In this document: positions 45,401 to 53,100 of the stretch, in pieces
How the letters are laid out: the number at the start of each line of letters is the position of its first letter
Numbering within the stretch: position 1 is the stretch's first letter
NCBI RefSeq assembly: GCF_029589435.1
Contig: NZ_JARRAG010000003.1
Coordinates: 1-64,000, forward strand
Source of the DNA: Paludisphaera mucosa
GTDB lineage: Bacteria > Planctomycetota > Planctomycetia > Isosphaerales > Isosphaeraceae
Direction of reading: 5' to 3'
Length of the DNA: 64,000 nucleotides
The notes under the pieces: model-generated
Database searches by the model: none
Told to the model about the DNA's origin: nothing
Seen by the model: the letters and a program-made list of their open reading frames with translations, nothing else
Translations under genes and position numbers: made by a program

Positions 45401-48400
45401 GTCTTCGTCCCGTTGGTCAGCGTGGCCGTCAGCGGGGCCACGTTGGCCGTCGCCAGGCTGAGCCGCAGCCGCAGGCCCGTGATCCCCGAGGTGGCGCTCA
45501 CGGCCTGGATCGGGAAGCTGTCGGTGACGTTGATCGTCGAGGTGATCCGGTTGTTGATCAGGGGCTGGTTGACCGTCCCGCTGTTGAACGTGACCGAAGT
45601 CGTGGGGACGTTCGCCGCCTCGCCGCGGAGCACGTCGAGCCCGGCGTTGAGGTTGGTGTCGATCGCCTGGTTGTAGCGGTCGAGGATCGCCGAGGCGAGC
45701 TGGACCGTGTAGGTGCCGCTCAGGCTCTGCTTGGGGAAGTCGACCGCGAATTCCCGGGCGTAGAGCCCCGACGGGTTGACGGCCCGCACCGAGATCACCG
45801 GCGTGACGTTCAGCGACCAGTCGTTGAGCACGCCGACCGCGCCGGTCCGGACGTTCGTGACCGTGAGCGTCCACTGCCCCTGGATCGACTGGCCGTCGAA
45901 GACCGCCATGCCGCCGGCCCCGGCCGGGCGGAACGTCCCGGTGTAGGGGGCGACGCCCGCGCCGATCGTCGTGGCGGCGGCGTCGGAGAAGGTCGTGTTG
46001 ACGAAGTTCGCCCCGGCGGCGTTGCCGCCGGCCCCGGTGAACAGGTTCAGCTTGGTGCCGGCCGGCGAGGTCAGGTCGAGCGTCAGGTTGGAGTCGAGCG
46101 CGAAGGTGAGGTTGAGCGTCAGCGTGACGTCGGCCGCCGTGAACGTGCCGTCGTAGCTGGGCACGGTCAGCGAGGACGACAGGATGCCCGGCGTGGTCGC
46201 CGAGGTGGGCGCGGGGATCGCCTGGCCCACCTTGTCGGAGGCGAAGTACTGCGGGCCCATCAGCGACCCGGTCGGCCCCATGATCTGGAGCACGTCGGCC
46301 GCCGTGACGCTGCCCACCTGGATGTCGCGGTCGAACCGCACGTTGAGCGAGCTGGTCGTGCCGTCGAGCAGCAGGTTGTCGCTCCCGGTGCTCCCGGGGG
46401 CCGAGGTGGCGATCACGTGGGCGCCGGGGACGATCAGCGGCAGGGTCGTGGTGTCGAACGGCGGCTGGAGGATCTCCCGCGCCGTGGGCCCCCAGGTCTG
46501 GAACCGGAGGGACGGCGTGGGCGTGGCGTAGGCGTCGCCGGGCGTGGTGCCGGTGTAGCCGGAGCCGATCGGGTCCTCGCCGGCGACGCCGTTGGCGTTC
46601 TCGTCCATCGCGTTGCCGCGGCGGGTCCCGCCGCTGGTGACGACGCGGACCTGGTCGGTGATCGCGGGCCCGAGCAGGTAGCTGTAGGTGCCGACGAGGT
46701 TGGTGAAGTCCCCCGGCGAGCCCCCGTTCCAGGGGTCGAAGGTGACCGTGAACTGGGTGTAGCCGAACCGCCCGACCCGGCTGCCCTGGACCGGGACGAC
46801 CGACAGGACCGGGAGCCGGGTGGCGGCGACGCCCACGGCGGTCCCCCGGAAGAAGACGAAGACGTCGTCGGTCGTGAAGGTCGCGTCGCCCGCATTGCGG
46901 ACCTGGTCGGGGTCGATCGGGCGGTCGAACGTCAGCACGAACGCGTTGGCCACGGGGCTGCCGTCGGCCGCCCTCAGCGTGTTGACGGCGTCGCCGGGCA
47001 GCCCGACCACGCCCTGGGTGCTGCCGATGACGCGCGGGCCGGCGGCGATCGTCATCCGCTGGACGAAGGCCTGGAAGGTGTCGCCGCGGATGGCCTGGGT
47101 CGAGTCGAGGTGGGACTCGTTCTGGTTGCCCGCCCAGGCGAAGTACACCTGGCCCGAGCCGACCGTCAGGCCCATCTGCGAGCCGAAGCCGAAGGCCGAC
47201 GCCGCCGGGTCGACGTTGTTGAAGTTGTCGCCGGCCGGGTTGAGGATCACCTCCAATTCGGTGATGGCGTCGGTCGAGGACTGGGTCGGGGTGGCGTAGG
47301 ACTGGGCGCTGAACGAGCCGCCGCCGTCGATGCTGGCCGTCGCGTAGACCGCCGAGCGGGCCCGCGCCGAGTCGTCGCGGCCGTCCCGCCACGACAGGAC
47401 GAGGGTGCCGGTCGTCTGGTCGACCGCGGCCTGGGGCAGGAACTGGGCCCGGCCCACGATCTGGCCCTGGCTGGTGAGCTGGTTGGCGCCGCTGAAGCCG
47501 TCGACCGAGCCCTGGTCGTCGTTGACGAGGCCCTGGTTGACCCAGGTCACGCCGCCGTCGTCCGAGGTCGCGAGGAAGATGTCGGTGTTGTCCAGCGGGT
47601 TGATGACGCCGTTGGTGCGGATGTCGCGGTAGCCGACGAAGGTGACGTAGATCCGCCCCTGGAAGGGGCTGAAGTCGCCCAGCGTGTTGTCGATCGCGGC
47701 GTCGACCGCGGGGCCGATGCCCTGGGGCCCGGCGGCGGCCGAGGCGCGGGTGTACGCGCCGCTCTGGCTGCCCCGCACGAGCGTCGTGGCGACCTGCTCG
47801 GACTGGCCGTTGACGTCCGCGCCCGAGGTGACGCTCAGGCCCAGGTCGAGGAGCCGGGGGCCCGGGTTGGTGCCGTTGTTGCGGAAGGCCGTGAAGGTCA
47901 GCGTCCAGGCGCCGTTGATCTGGCCGGCGGTCAGCCCCAGGCTGTTGAGGTATTCCAGGCTGCGCAGGGCGGGGTCGGCCCCGAACGGCAGGCCCAGGTC
48001 GATCGACTCGGTCCGGTAGGTGCTGGTGTAGCCGGCCGCCGCGCCGCTGCGGTCGTTGATGCTCCGCGCGGCGTCGTCGTCGAACGTGCCGCCGATCAGG
48101 CCGTAGGGGAAGGCCGGGTTGCCGGTCATGCCGACGATCCCCAGGTTGGCCCCCGTGACGCCGCGGACCTGCCCGGTGGGCGTCACGCCCGCGGCGTCCT
48201 GCGCGTTGGAGAAGATGAGGATCTTGATCGGCTGGCCGGTCGCCGGGTCGATGGCGGTCGCCGGCCCGGTCAGGACCGCCTGAAGCCAGGTCATGTCGGT
48301 CTGCTGGACCGTCATGTTGAGGGTCAGCTTCGACAGGCTGTTGAACCGCGCGGGGTCGACCTGGACGTTGATGCCGAACGAGCTGTTCTGGGTCGTGTAG

Positions 48401-49554
48401 GGTCCGCTCGCCGTGGTGATCGCCTGGTTGATGTCCCCCGTCGCGCCGTTGAAGGCGTAGGCGAAGCCGCTGGAGAGCTGGTTCGCCTGGATCGCGTCGC
48501 TCGTGGTGTCGCCGAAGTCGGTGCCGAAGCGGCCGAAGTTGTCCCAGACGACCGCGGCCCCGCCGCCGGCGTTCGCCCCGACGGCCCCGGGGATCGTGGG
48601 ATCCGCGGCCTTGCCCTGGCCGACGACGATCTTGGGCGTGGCGTTGGCGAAGAGGCTGTTCGGCCCGGTCCATCGGCCCCAGGCGTTGAAGCTGCTCTCG
48701 CCGCCGGTCACGTTGACCTTCGAGGCCCCGCTGAACGTGGCGCCGCCGTCGGACGAGACGATCACCTGGATCGAGTTGGGGTTCCAGGTGCTCCCCGGCC
48801 GCAGGAAGAGGTCGCCGGTGGGCGCGGCCTCGTTGGTGCTCCAGCCGATCCAGACGTTGCCCGCGGTGGGGTCGGTCTGCACGAAGCCGTTGGTCGGGTC
48901 GACGAACTGCGCCTGGTTGTCGTCGACCGTCAGCGTCGGGTTGAAAACCGCGTCCGTGACGTACTGGCGGACGACCTGGTCGGAGACCAAGGAGGGGCTG
49001 GATCCGGAGAAGTTGAACTTCCTCAACAGCAGGGCGCCCGACGTGTTGGCCCCGTTGCTCTGCTGGGTCAGCACGTACAGGTTGTGAGCGTTGTCGAAGG
49101 CGATCTGCGGGTTGTTCGTCTGGGTGTAGAACGTGAACCCGTTGGGGCCGGGCGCGATCCCGGCGTCGACCTGCAGGGGGGTCGCGATCGACGTGCCGAG
49201 CGTGGCGAAGTTCGTCCAGGAGAGTCCGCCGTCGCTCGAAAAGGCGCCCTGGACCAGGGTCACGTTGCCCGGGGCCAGGCTGGGGTCGTTGCGCACCCAG
49301 ATCGAGGCCAGGTGATTGGGGTCGTAGCGGTCCACCACCACCAGCGGGCTGCTCACGTTGCCGCCGGTCGTCGAGATCCCCGCCACGTCGCCGGCGACCT
49401 GGGGCGCGGGCAGCACCGCCATCAGCGTCCGAGGCTCGAGGAACTCCAGGACGCCGTGACGGAGATGCGCCTTACGGGCCTTCTGGAGCCGGGCGTCCAG
49501 GCGAAGGCGGCTGCGAAGACCACGAGGGGGGACGTCCGAAGCACCCGTGCGCAT
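39433..49554 (-). CDS. giant multidomain exported protein (P-domains, BNR/sortilin-like region, Ig-like and FG-GAP-like repeats)
   Basis: 3373 residues from ATG 49554, preceded by GGAGA; the frame also opens from TTG 49602. The N-terminus carries the planctomycete export-type motif LEFLEPRTLMAV at about 40. The order of parts follows. First comes a BNR/sialidase-like region (about 60-300, with SSDGGLSW and DDGGVTW repeats). Next are regions resembling proprotein convertase P domains (about 1125-1255 and 1330-1475: TLNLTFALDSNLTLDLTSPAGT, GTWQLTITSTGG). A second sortilin/BNR-like beta-propeller region lies at about 1500-2430 (GGASGGVWKTTN, SKDGGATWRLY). Ig-like Bap-type repeats follow (about 2600-2812), then an FG-GAP-like repeat block (about 2860-3080: AGDFDADGKNDLAAFRS). 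A Thr-rich linker and a last Ig-like domain end the protein. It is probably a surface adhesin or matrix protein. No anchor motif is seen at the C-terminus. Confidence 0.9.
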   Translation of the reverse strand: MRTGASDVPPRGLRSRLRLDARLQKARKAHLRHGVLEFLEPRTLMAVLPAPQVAGDVAGISTTGGNVSSPLVVVDRYDPNHLASIWVRNDPSLAPGNVTLVQGAFSSDGGLSWTNFATLGTSIATPLQVDAGIAPGPNGFTFYTQTNNPQIAFDNAHNLYVLTQQSNGANTSGALLLRKFNFSGSSPSLVSDQVVRQYVTDAVFNPTLTVDDNQAQFVDPTNGFVQTDPTAGNVWIGWSTNEAAPTGDLFLRPGSTWNPNSIQVIVSSDGGATFSGASKVNVTGGESSFNAWGRWTGPNSLFANATPKIVVGQGKAADPTIPGAVGANAGGGAAVVWDNFGRFGTDFGDTTSDAIQANQLSSGFAYAFNGATGDINQAITTASGPYTTQNSSFGINVQVDPARFNSLSKLTLNMTVQQTDMTWLQAVLTGPATAIDPATGQPIKILIFSNAQDAAGVTPTGQVRGVTGANLGIVGMTGNPAFPYGLIGGTFDDDAARSINDRSGAAAGYTSTYRTESIDLGLPFGADPALRSLEYLNSLGLTAGQINGAWTLTFTAFRNNGTNPGPRLLDLGLSVTSGADVNGQSEQVATTLVRGSQSGAYTRASAAAGPQGIGPAVDAAIDNTLGDFSPFQGRIYVTFVGYRDIRTNGVINPLDNTDIFLATSDDGGVTWVNQGLVNDDQGSVDGFSGANQLTSQGQIVGRAQFLPQAAVDQTTGTLVLSWRDGRDDSARARSAVYATASIDGGGSFSAQSYATPTQSSTDAITELEVILNPAGDNFNNVDPAASAFGFGSQMGLTVGSGQVYFAWAGNQNESHLDSTQAIRGDTFQAFVQRMTIAAGPRVIGSTQGVVGLPGDAVNTLRAADGSPVANAFVLTFDRPIDPDQVRNAGDATFTTDDVFVFFRGTAVGVAATRLPVLSVVPVQGSRVGRFGYTQFTVTFDPWNGGSPGDFTNLVGTYSYLLGPAITDQVRVVTSGGTRRGNAMDENANGVAGEDPIGSGYTGTTPGDAYATPTPSLRFQTWGPTAREILQPPFDTTTLPLIVPGAHVIATSAPGSTGSDNLLLDGTTSSLNVRFDRDIQVGSVTAADVLQIMGPTGSLMGPQYFASDKVGQAIPAPTSATTPGILSSSLTVPSYDGTFTAADVTLTLNLTFALDSNLTLDLTSPAGTKLNLFTGAGGNAAGANFVNTTFSDAAATTIGAGVAPYTGTFRPAGAGGMAVFDGQSIQGQWTLTVTNVRTGAVGVLNDWSLNVTPVISVRAVNPSGLYAREFAVDFPKQSLSGTYTVQLASAILDRYNQAIDTNLNAGLDVLRGEAANVPTTSVTFNSGTVNQPLINNRITSTINVTDSFPIQAVSATSGITGLRLRLSLATANVAPLTATLTNGTKTVTLFANLVQGPNGGGFVDAIFDDAAPTPISQSSPPYSGASFNPLRSLLNPTNGFLDAPSGGTWQLTITSTGGAAATLNSWSLLFEKPLPTSGLGEPVADRTGGSFRIFQTDASNALSRNTWTSVGPAPVSGSSGRIGAMAQDTSDPTGNTFFIGGASGGVWKTTNFLTTDPQGPTYIPLTDFGPSNGLNIGGIAVFARNNDPNQSIVIASTGEGDSGSQGVGFLISKDGGATWRLYDSSTNVDAAGAPLPIASTARDRIFVGTTTFKVVVDPKATLQNQVIIYAAVSGTNGGLWRSLDTGDHWQLMKAGNATDVVLDPTSDTGGGTDPNLQVLYAAFRGDGVYISPNRGQVWNILAGGVGNPLVVDTFDRRSVAVANPGVNPNGAHGRIALVKPDLTGVPLADQLYAGWLYAAVANTDGSLFGLFMTKDFGANWVQVRIPTEPPLGNFTPSIPSNDVTLNDYTVTNGDGNFALSLAVDPTNPNVVYLGGFHAPATGTGMIRVDATKIWDAYNLTLFSSVSKDGLTDWSSTGPVTIGNILDGFATQGDFLNYIRDPGNPFNADATRFVRNLVQFTNNGFGTEWIPFDAPISGGGTAPDYHRLITMIDPTSGLTRLVYGTNRGVWSVLDDDGKQLIGTSVGTTPTPGGDRNGNLQITQFYYGAVQPNNVGAAVSRDQALFYGSSNDQGQFSDGNILNNGDLLWFPTFEGTSSGGVAVDPQGFGTVYQAFAPGSMSVNQGTTFYRVNHIGRTFGLIQSSSGSSDVPDPQWGPGPGATFAVNSLSGQQIMISSSTGRIFSTTNQGGTWFEIGAPTVFGSPTGYSQALAYGAPDPAAPGGIGNLGNFMYVGTNTGRVFLTRTGGGGTQNSWQEASTGLDGSSVLRIIPSPVRGSHAAYAVTSTGVFFIRDSVAAGASWVNVTGNLRNLSYTIFGQNYNQNTDPNGIKLSQSLSLSAMVVDWRYSIPNATADPVGAGLHPVLYVSGDTGVFRSLDNGVTWSLYPNQDVDGAPILGGYLPRTEATDLDLSLGAINPATGVPNLLGPLDPYSATAQGDPDLLLASTWGRGMFSIKMAPLTIPGTVRVAAADTNGTAPDGTPIVTTSQFRVSGLSMTSGFNNATRITIYDQTDGKIIGGFDIARPGTDPTTNPPGTNVPANWTDSFGNFTIQVGAGLLPSNGLKVLKIYATDDAGAVGNPITLSITVDADDLGNSTVPADPSLALRASDNTGLVPAQNYTNHPNPGFVGTTTAGAAVELYLLGAGGTFAPFSPPVTTIADASGGFTLLLPTLGDGTYTVVAVASNAAGLAAHPSPQVTVRVKTQGPTAAPSLTLNPNYDSGIVGDNITNVRKPVFNGTVGATNAGSIIRIYQAPLTNPAGPILAQTTADASGNFAVQLPLALNNGLIGLTATAVDPAGNVAPGSSPTLAMTIVTTGLDYSGSALDLGGSSSLSQSQSMLYLRNDGVGFGQWFTHYTPPSFVPIWFPNGASVGSAGDIPLAGDFDADGKNDLAAFRSADASWVVWRSTQGGLTFKFGTGGSSVPIVGNFDGPGATQYGVYDLVNGTTGVWTLTTPSGSIRSFGFGVAGDVPLVGDFLGLGYDQPTVYRPSTGQFLTYSLAGGTFDVVATLPANQIPVPGKYDNLYFHDNGLAYKTIPAVFDPTLGVFTIARPAGSQFPTQVVFQGGDIPVPADYAGVGWDLPAVYRPTTGQFLVKMVQTLPNGADAEVTSFPGAVGAPVVPVGAPLAYRTLTTSSLIAGALPSAQTRGFASASATAGPARSDVAGSTTTTTTSTTTTTGAATTAPAATVARAATSAATPVNQETVSTLPSLSLSGSNASGARQPWFDGAAAPGTKVDLYLGGTGVMGSKKVGTAVADAAGRYAFQLPAGARNGSYTLTARAAGADGSSTPIAAATFQLAPAAKVRTPVRGRFARATGAAIRAKATPAAASAGPQAVAQTVVAVNPAAVTAAPLTSDAFSRAIQSLDESRLGTSRKRPV

Positions 49555-50040
49555 GACCAAGTCTCCAAATCTCACGTTGAGGATTCGCCCTTCGCTCGGC
49601 AACGGCTATGGCGACGGTAGGGATTGCCCGGCTCATTCCGAATGACTCATGGAGCGAATCTGAGGTGGATCGAGAAAACATGCCGGCTCAACCGACCAGT
49701 GTCAAATTCCCAAACGACCCCTTTTTCCGCCCGCCCACCCCTATCCCTCCGAGATCGCCCGACCCCTTCGGTCGGTTCGGAATCGGGCATGCTTGTCATC
49801 ATCCATGGTGCACATCATCCAAGTCAAGATTCCGGTCCCGAACTTTCCGATTTTCGTCCCCTCCCCTGCCCTCCCCGCTTCTCGCAGCCAGACCCCATCG
49901 ATCCCGGAGACAGCCCATCGCCCCCCCTGCCCCGCGCCACGGCCGGCGTCGCCGGGGCCGCTGAAGGTCGAGGCGCGGCCGTCCTTCCTCCTTATTGAGG
50001 GAGCTTGCGGCGGCGCGGCCGACGGTCGACCCGCCCCGAC
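49555..50040. other. intergenic, nothing recognised
   Basis: This stretch upstream of the giant gene holds only chance frames. It is ordinary GC-rich sequence before the CCAAGG-rich segment. Confidence 0.4.
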
Positions 50041-51260
50041 CGTCAGAGCGACTTGATATCAAGATTCCTCGATGACCTTGGCCATCGAGGCGCCAAGGTT
50101 TCAAGGCGCCAATTCGGTCGAGGTCGCGATTCTTCCAAGACGCCCAGCTCCCTGCACACCTTGACGCCCAGCCGCCCGGGATCCTTGGGACCAATCCGGT
50201 CGATCGGCCCATTTCGCTCGATGCCGATACGCCAGGGCGCATCGAGCGACCATTCACCAAGGGACCAAGGCGCCAAGCTGACGCCGGTCCCTTGATCCCC
50301 AGCCGCCTGGCGACCTGGCGAAATGGGTGTCGAGGAACCGATCGACCCAGGTCGCGACATGGCTTGACCCCTGGATGCCAAGGTCCCCAGGTCGACCAGG
50401 CGCCTTGGCTCCTCGGCGCCGGTGGCCCTGGGTCGTCTGGAATGGAACGCCCCGGCGCGGCCTGGACGTCGCGTCGTCGCCCGGGCCCGAGACCCGGACG
50501 ACGCCCCAGGCTTCTCGGTCTCAAGGCTTCAAGCCGCCGAGGCCCGCCAGCGGCCAAGCGTCAGGGGGCGCCTTGGCACATTGAAACCAAGGCGCCCCAC
50601 GACCTGGGCCCCCTGACGTCAAGGCTTCCCAGACGCCAAGGTGGACCTGGCGCCTCGCTCGCGGGGTCTTCTTGATACCAAGGCGATGATGCCGCCTCGG
50701 TCCCGAGAGCGCCTTGGGAACAAGCCGTCTACAGACCGATAAACCTGGCGAGCTTGCAAGCCTGGCCGTCAAGGAGCCAAGCGACCAAGGCGACGAGGAG
50801 CTGACGGCGACTGGGTTTCGAGCCTCCCTCGAAACCATGGCTCCAAGGGACGTCGACGGCCTCGACGCCCTGGTTCCAAGGTCCTGCCAGGGCCACGTCG
50901 CCAGGGTCGCCAGGAACCAAGCGGACGAGGGTTCAAGTTCGTGAGGGGGCCTCGGTCTCTTGGAGGCTGGGTTCCGCCTCGAGCTTGACGACTCGGATGC
51001 TGGGCGACGGGGTTCCAACGTCGTCGAGTCGCCTCGGCGCATCGGGGCCAAGCCACCCTGGCGACTGGGGACCTGGGTCGGGCAGGGGCCAAGGCGTCAG
51101 GTTCCCAAGGAAACGAGAAGTCGACATTCCCAGCGGCCGATATACCAAGACGTCGAGTCGCCGAGGCTTCGATTCTCCAAGGGATCGAGGCGTCCAGGCG
51201 GCTGGGGATATAGAATCCCAGCGACCCAGGGACCAAGGTTGCAAGGCGTCGCCGTTAAAG
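50041..51260. repeat. CCAAGG/CCTTGG-rich degenerate repeat segment, candidate centromere (par site)
   Basis: I count 19 hexamers of the form CCAAGG or CCTTGG between 50076 and 51238. ACCAAGGCG occurs four times in direct orientation (50264, 50586, 50677, 50784). Many near-variants (TCAAGGC, GCCAAGC, CTTGACG) fill the gaps. Six-frame reading gives no protein-like frame, only a recurring P-x-x-L-G pattern that reflects the DNA repeat. It lies directly upstream of parA. Iterated sites next to a ParA/RHH locus are typical partition sites, so this is the best candidate. The repeats are too degenerate to fix a unit length by eye. Confidence 0.65.
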
Positions 51261-51325
51261 CCAGGGAAGACACCGCTTTGGCGACGTCGTCGCCCGGCCG
51301 GTCCGGGGGCAGGGGAGGGGGGATC

Positions 51326-52159
51326 ATGAGGAGCGTCGCGGTCACCAACGCCAAGGGCGGGGTCGGCAAGAGCACGACGGCCATCAACATGGCCGCGGCG
51401 CTCGTCGAGTTCGATCGCCGCGTCCTGCTGGTCGACGCGGATCCCTCGGGGAACGCGGCGCTCGGGTTCTTCCCCCGAGGGGCCCCGGAGGTCGGCCTGG
51501 CCGACGCGCTGCTCGAGGGCTCGGGCCTCGCCGACGTCGCGGTCGCCACCGAGTACCCCGGCCTGGACGTGGTGGCCCCGGGCCAGCGCCTGGGCAACTG
51601 CTCGGATCAGATGGGGGGCGTCCAGGGGCTGGGGCAGGGGCGCGAGTTCCGGATCCGCCGGCTGCTCAAGGGCCTGGCCGGCTACGACGTCGTCATCTTC
51701 GACACCAGCCCGGTGCTCACGCCGTTGAACGTCGCCATCCTTTATGCGGTATCCGAGATCTTGATCCCCATCGACCCCTGCGTCGCCGCCCTCGCGGGCG
51801 TGCGGGCGCTCGAGGACCTGGTGCGGACGGTCGGCGAGTTCCGCCTGGAGTTCACCGACGCCGGGCCGCTGGCGATCACCGGGGTGCTGATCACGAGGGT
51901 CGATCGCACGCTGGTCTCGAAGCAGATCGAGGCCGAGGTCCGCAACTACTTCGGGCCGATCGTGCACGACCTGGTCGTGCCGGCGTCGGTCAAGTTCCGC
52001 GAGGCCTACGCGCGGGGCGTCCCGCTGATCCATTACGACCGCCTGGGCGCGGCGGCCACCGCCTATCGCGCGGCGGCCTCGGCGTTCCTCGAAGGCCGGG
52101 CCGACACGGCCGCCGATCGCGACGAAGGCCGCGAGCCCGAGTACCGGGAAGCCTCCTGA
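51326..52159 (+). CDS. parA: ParA-family partition ATPase
   Basis: 277 residues from ATG 51326, with GGAGGGG upstream; the frame extends upstream without a ribosome site. The deviant Walker A is KGGVGKST (MRSVAVTNAKGGVGKSTTAINMA). Walker A' LLVDADPSGNAALGFF, Walker B YDVVIFDTSP and the later P-x-D-x motif (LIPIDPCVAALAGVRALEDLV) follow. No N-terminal HTH is present, so it is a type Ib-like or Soj-like ParA. It drives DNA segregation on the nucleoid with a partner protein; here the RHH protein 129 bases downstream is the likely partner. It sits between a repeat-rich segment and the RHH gene, a standard partition layout. Confidence 0.95.
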   Translation: MRSVAVTNAKGGVGKSTTAINMAAALVEFDRRVLLVDADPSGNAALGFFPRGAPEVGLADALLEGSGLADVAVATEYPGLDVVAPGQRLGNCSDQMGGVQGLGQGREFRIRRLLKGLAGYDVVIFDTSPVLTPLNVAILYAVSEILIPIDPCVAALAGVRALEDLVRTVGEFRLEFTDAGPLAITGVLITRVDRTLVSKQIEAEVRNYFGPIVHDLVVPASVKFREAYARGVPLIHYDRLGAAATAYRAAASAFLEGRADTAADRDEGREPEYREAS

Positions 52160-52287
52160 CCGCCGGCCGCGGCGCGCGGCCGGTACCGATGTATGGACCG
52201 TAGTTGTCCGCGGCGCGACCGCGGAGGCCCGAGAGATTCCAGGCGACCCCGGCGCTCGACGGACCCGACGGGGGAGGGAGGTGGAGC

Positions 52288-52758
52288 ATGAGCAGCCCGA
52301 CGCGACGCGGCGGCATCCCCGGACCGGAGAACCGGACCGGGCTGACCCGCCCCAGCATGACCGAGGCCGAGTTCGAACGCCGGATCGGCGGCCCCGCCGC
52401 GGGGGCCGAACCCCCGACGTCGGCGTCGGCCGCGGCCGAGCCGATGGACGCCGACCCTGCGGGCGATCTGGAGCCGGTGGGCCGTCCCGCCCCGGCGTCC
52501 TCGACGGCGCGGGCGCGCGCCAGCCGGGCGAAGCCGGTGAAGCCCCGGCGGGTCCAGCGGATGTTCGCCATCGAGGAAGACGTCGACAAGAAGCTCTGGC
52601 TGTACGCGATCCACATGGGCAAGGACCGCTCGGAGGTCGTCAACGACCTGCTGCGCCCGCTCGTCGCGTCGATGGTCCTGTACGACTCGCGCGACCGCCG
52701 ATCGGGGCGGAGCGTCGAGGCGGTCGCCGACCGCGAGCTGGAAGGCGACGCCGCCTGA
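52288..52758 (+). CDS. ribbon-helix-helix-like protein, probable partition partner of ParA
   Basis: 156 residues from ATG 52288, preceded by GGAGGGAGGTGGAGC. The N-terminal 100 residues are low-complexity and disordered. The C-terminal part (about 90-140) is conserved-looking: RVQRMFAIEEDVDKKLWLYAIHMGKDRSEVVNDLLRPLVASMVLYDSRDR. That is one strand and two helices with the G-K-D-R-S-E-V turn, as in CopG/RHH-type DNA-binding proteins. In small plasmid systems such proteins bind the centromere and repress par transcription. The family is assigned by motif and location, not by a full match. Confidence 0.75.
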   Translation: MSSPTRRGGIPGPENRTGLTRPSMTEAEFERRIGGPAAGAEPPTSASAAAEPMDADPAGDLEPVGRPAPASSTARARASRAKPVKPRRVQRMFAIEEDVDKKLWLYAIHMGKDRSEVVNDLLRPLVASMVLYDSRDRRSGRSVEAVADRELEGDAA

Positions 52759-53100
52759 GGCCCGCTCTGCGCCCCGGAAGGGCAGGGGGGTCGCTCCGCG
52801 ACGGCGGCTCCCCCATCGCCGCCCGCGTCGTCGCCGAGCCCCCCGGCGGGATCATCCGCCGCAACCCTCCCTTTCGTTGCAACTTCGACATCCCCCTTCC
52901 TCGTCCCACGGCACCCCCATCTCCGGCCCGCATTCTCGACGGGCCCGCCGCCGGATCACCCGGCGGGGCAGGGGGGAGCGAACGACCTCCGATCCATGAT
53001 CGGCCCTGCGGTCGGCCGGCAGGCGCGTCTCGACCGCCTCGGGCCTGTGCGCGTTTTCGCGGTTCCGCGGGAATTCGTATGAGCGGACTTCGAGGACGTA
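52759..53100. other. intergenic stretch of about 340 bases
   Basis: No supported gene and no repeat recognised. It probably contains the promoter of the ECF-WD40 gene. Confidence 0.4.

Noticed and set aside
40489-49620. Open frame of 3043 codons antisense to the giant exported-protein gene
   Set aside because: It is a shadow of a GC-rich gene: composition is Arg/Gly/Val-rich with no domains, while the opposite strand has many recognisable domains and a ribosome site.
49618-51325. Small coding frames between the giant gene and parA (several of 60-250 codons)
   Set aside because: They only translate the CCAAGG-rich repeat (recurring P-x-x-L-G), lack ribosome sites, and overlap one another on both strands.
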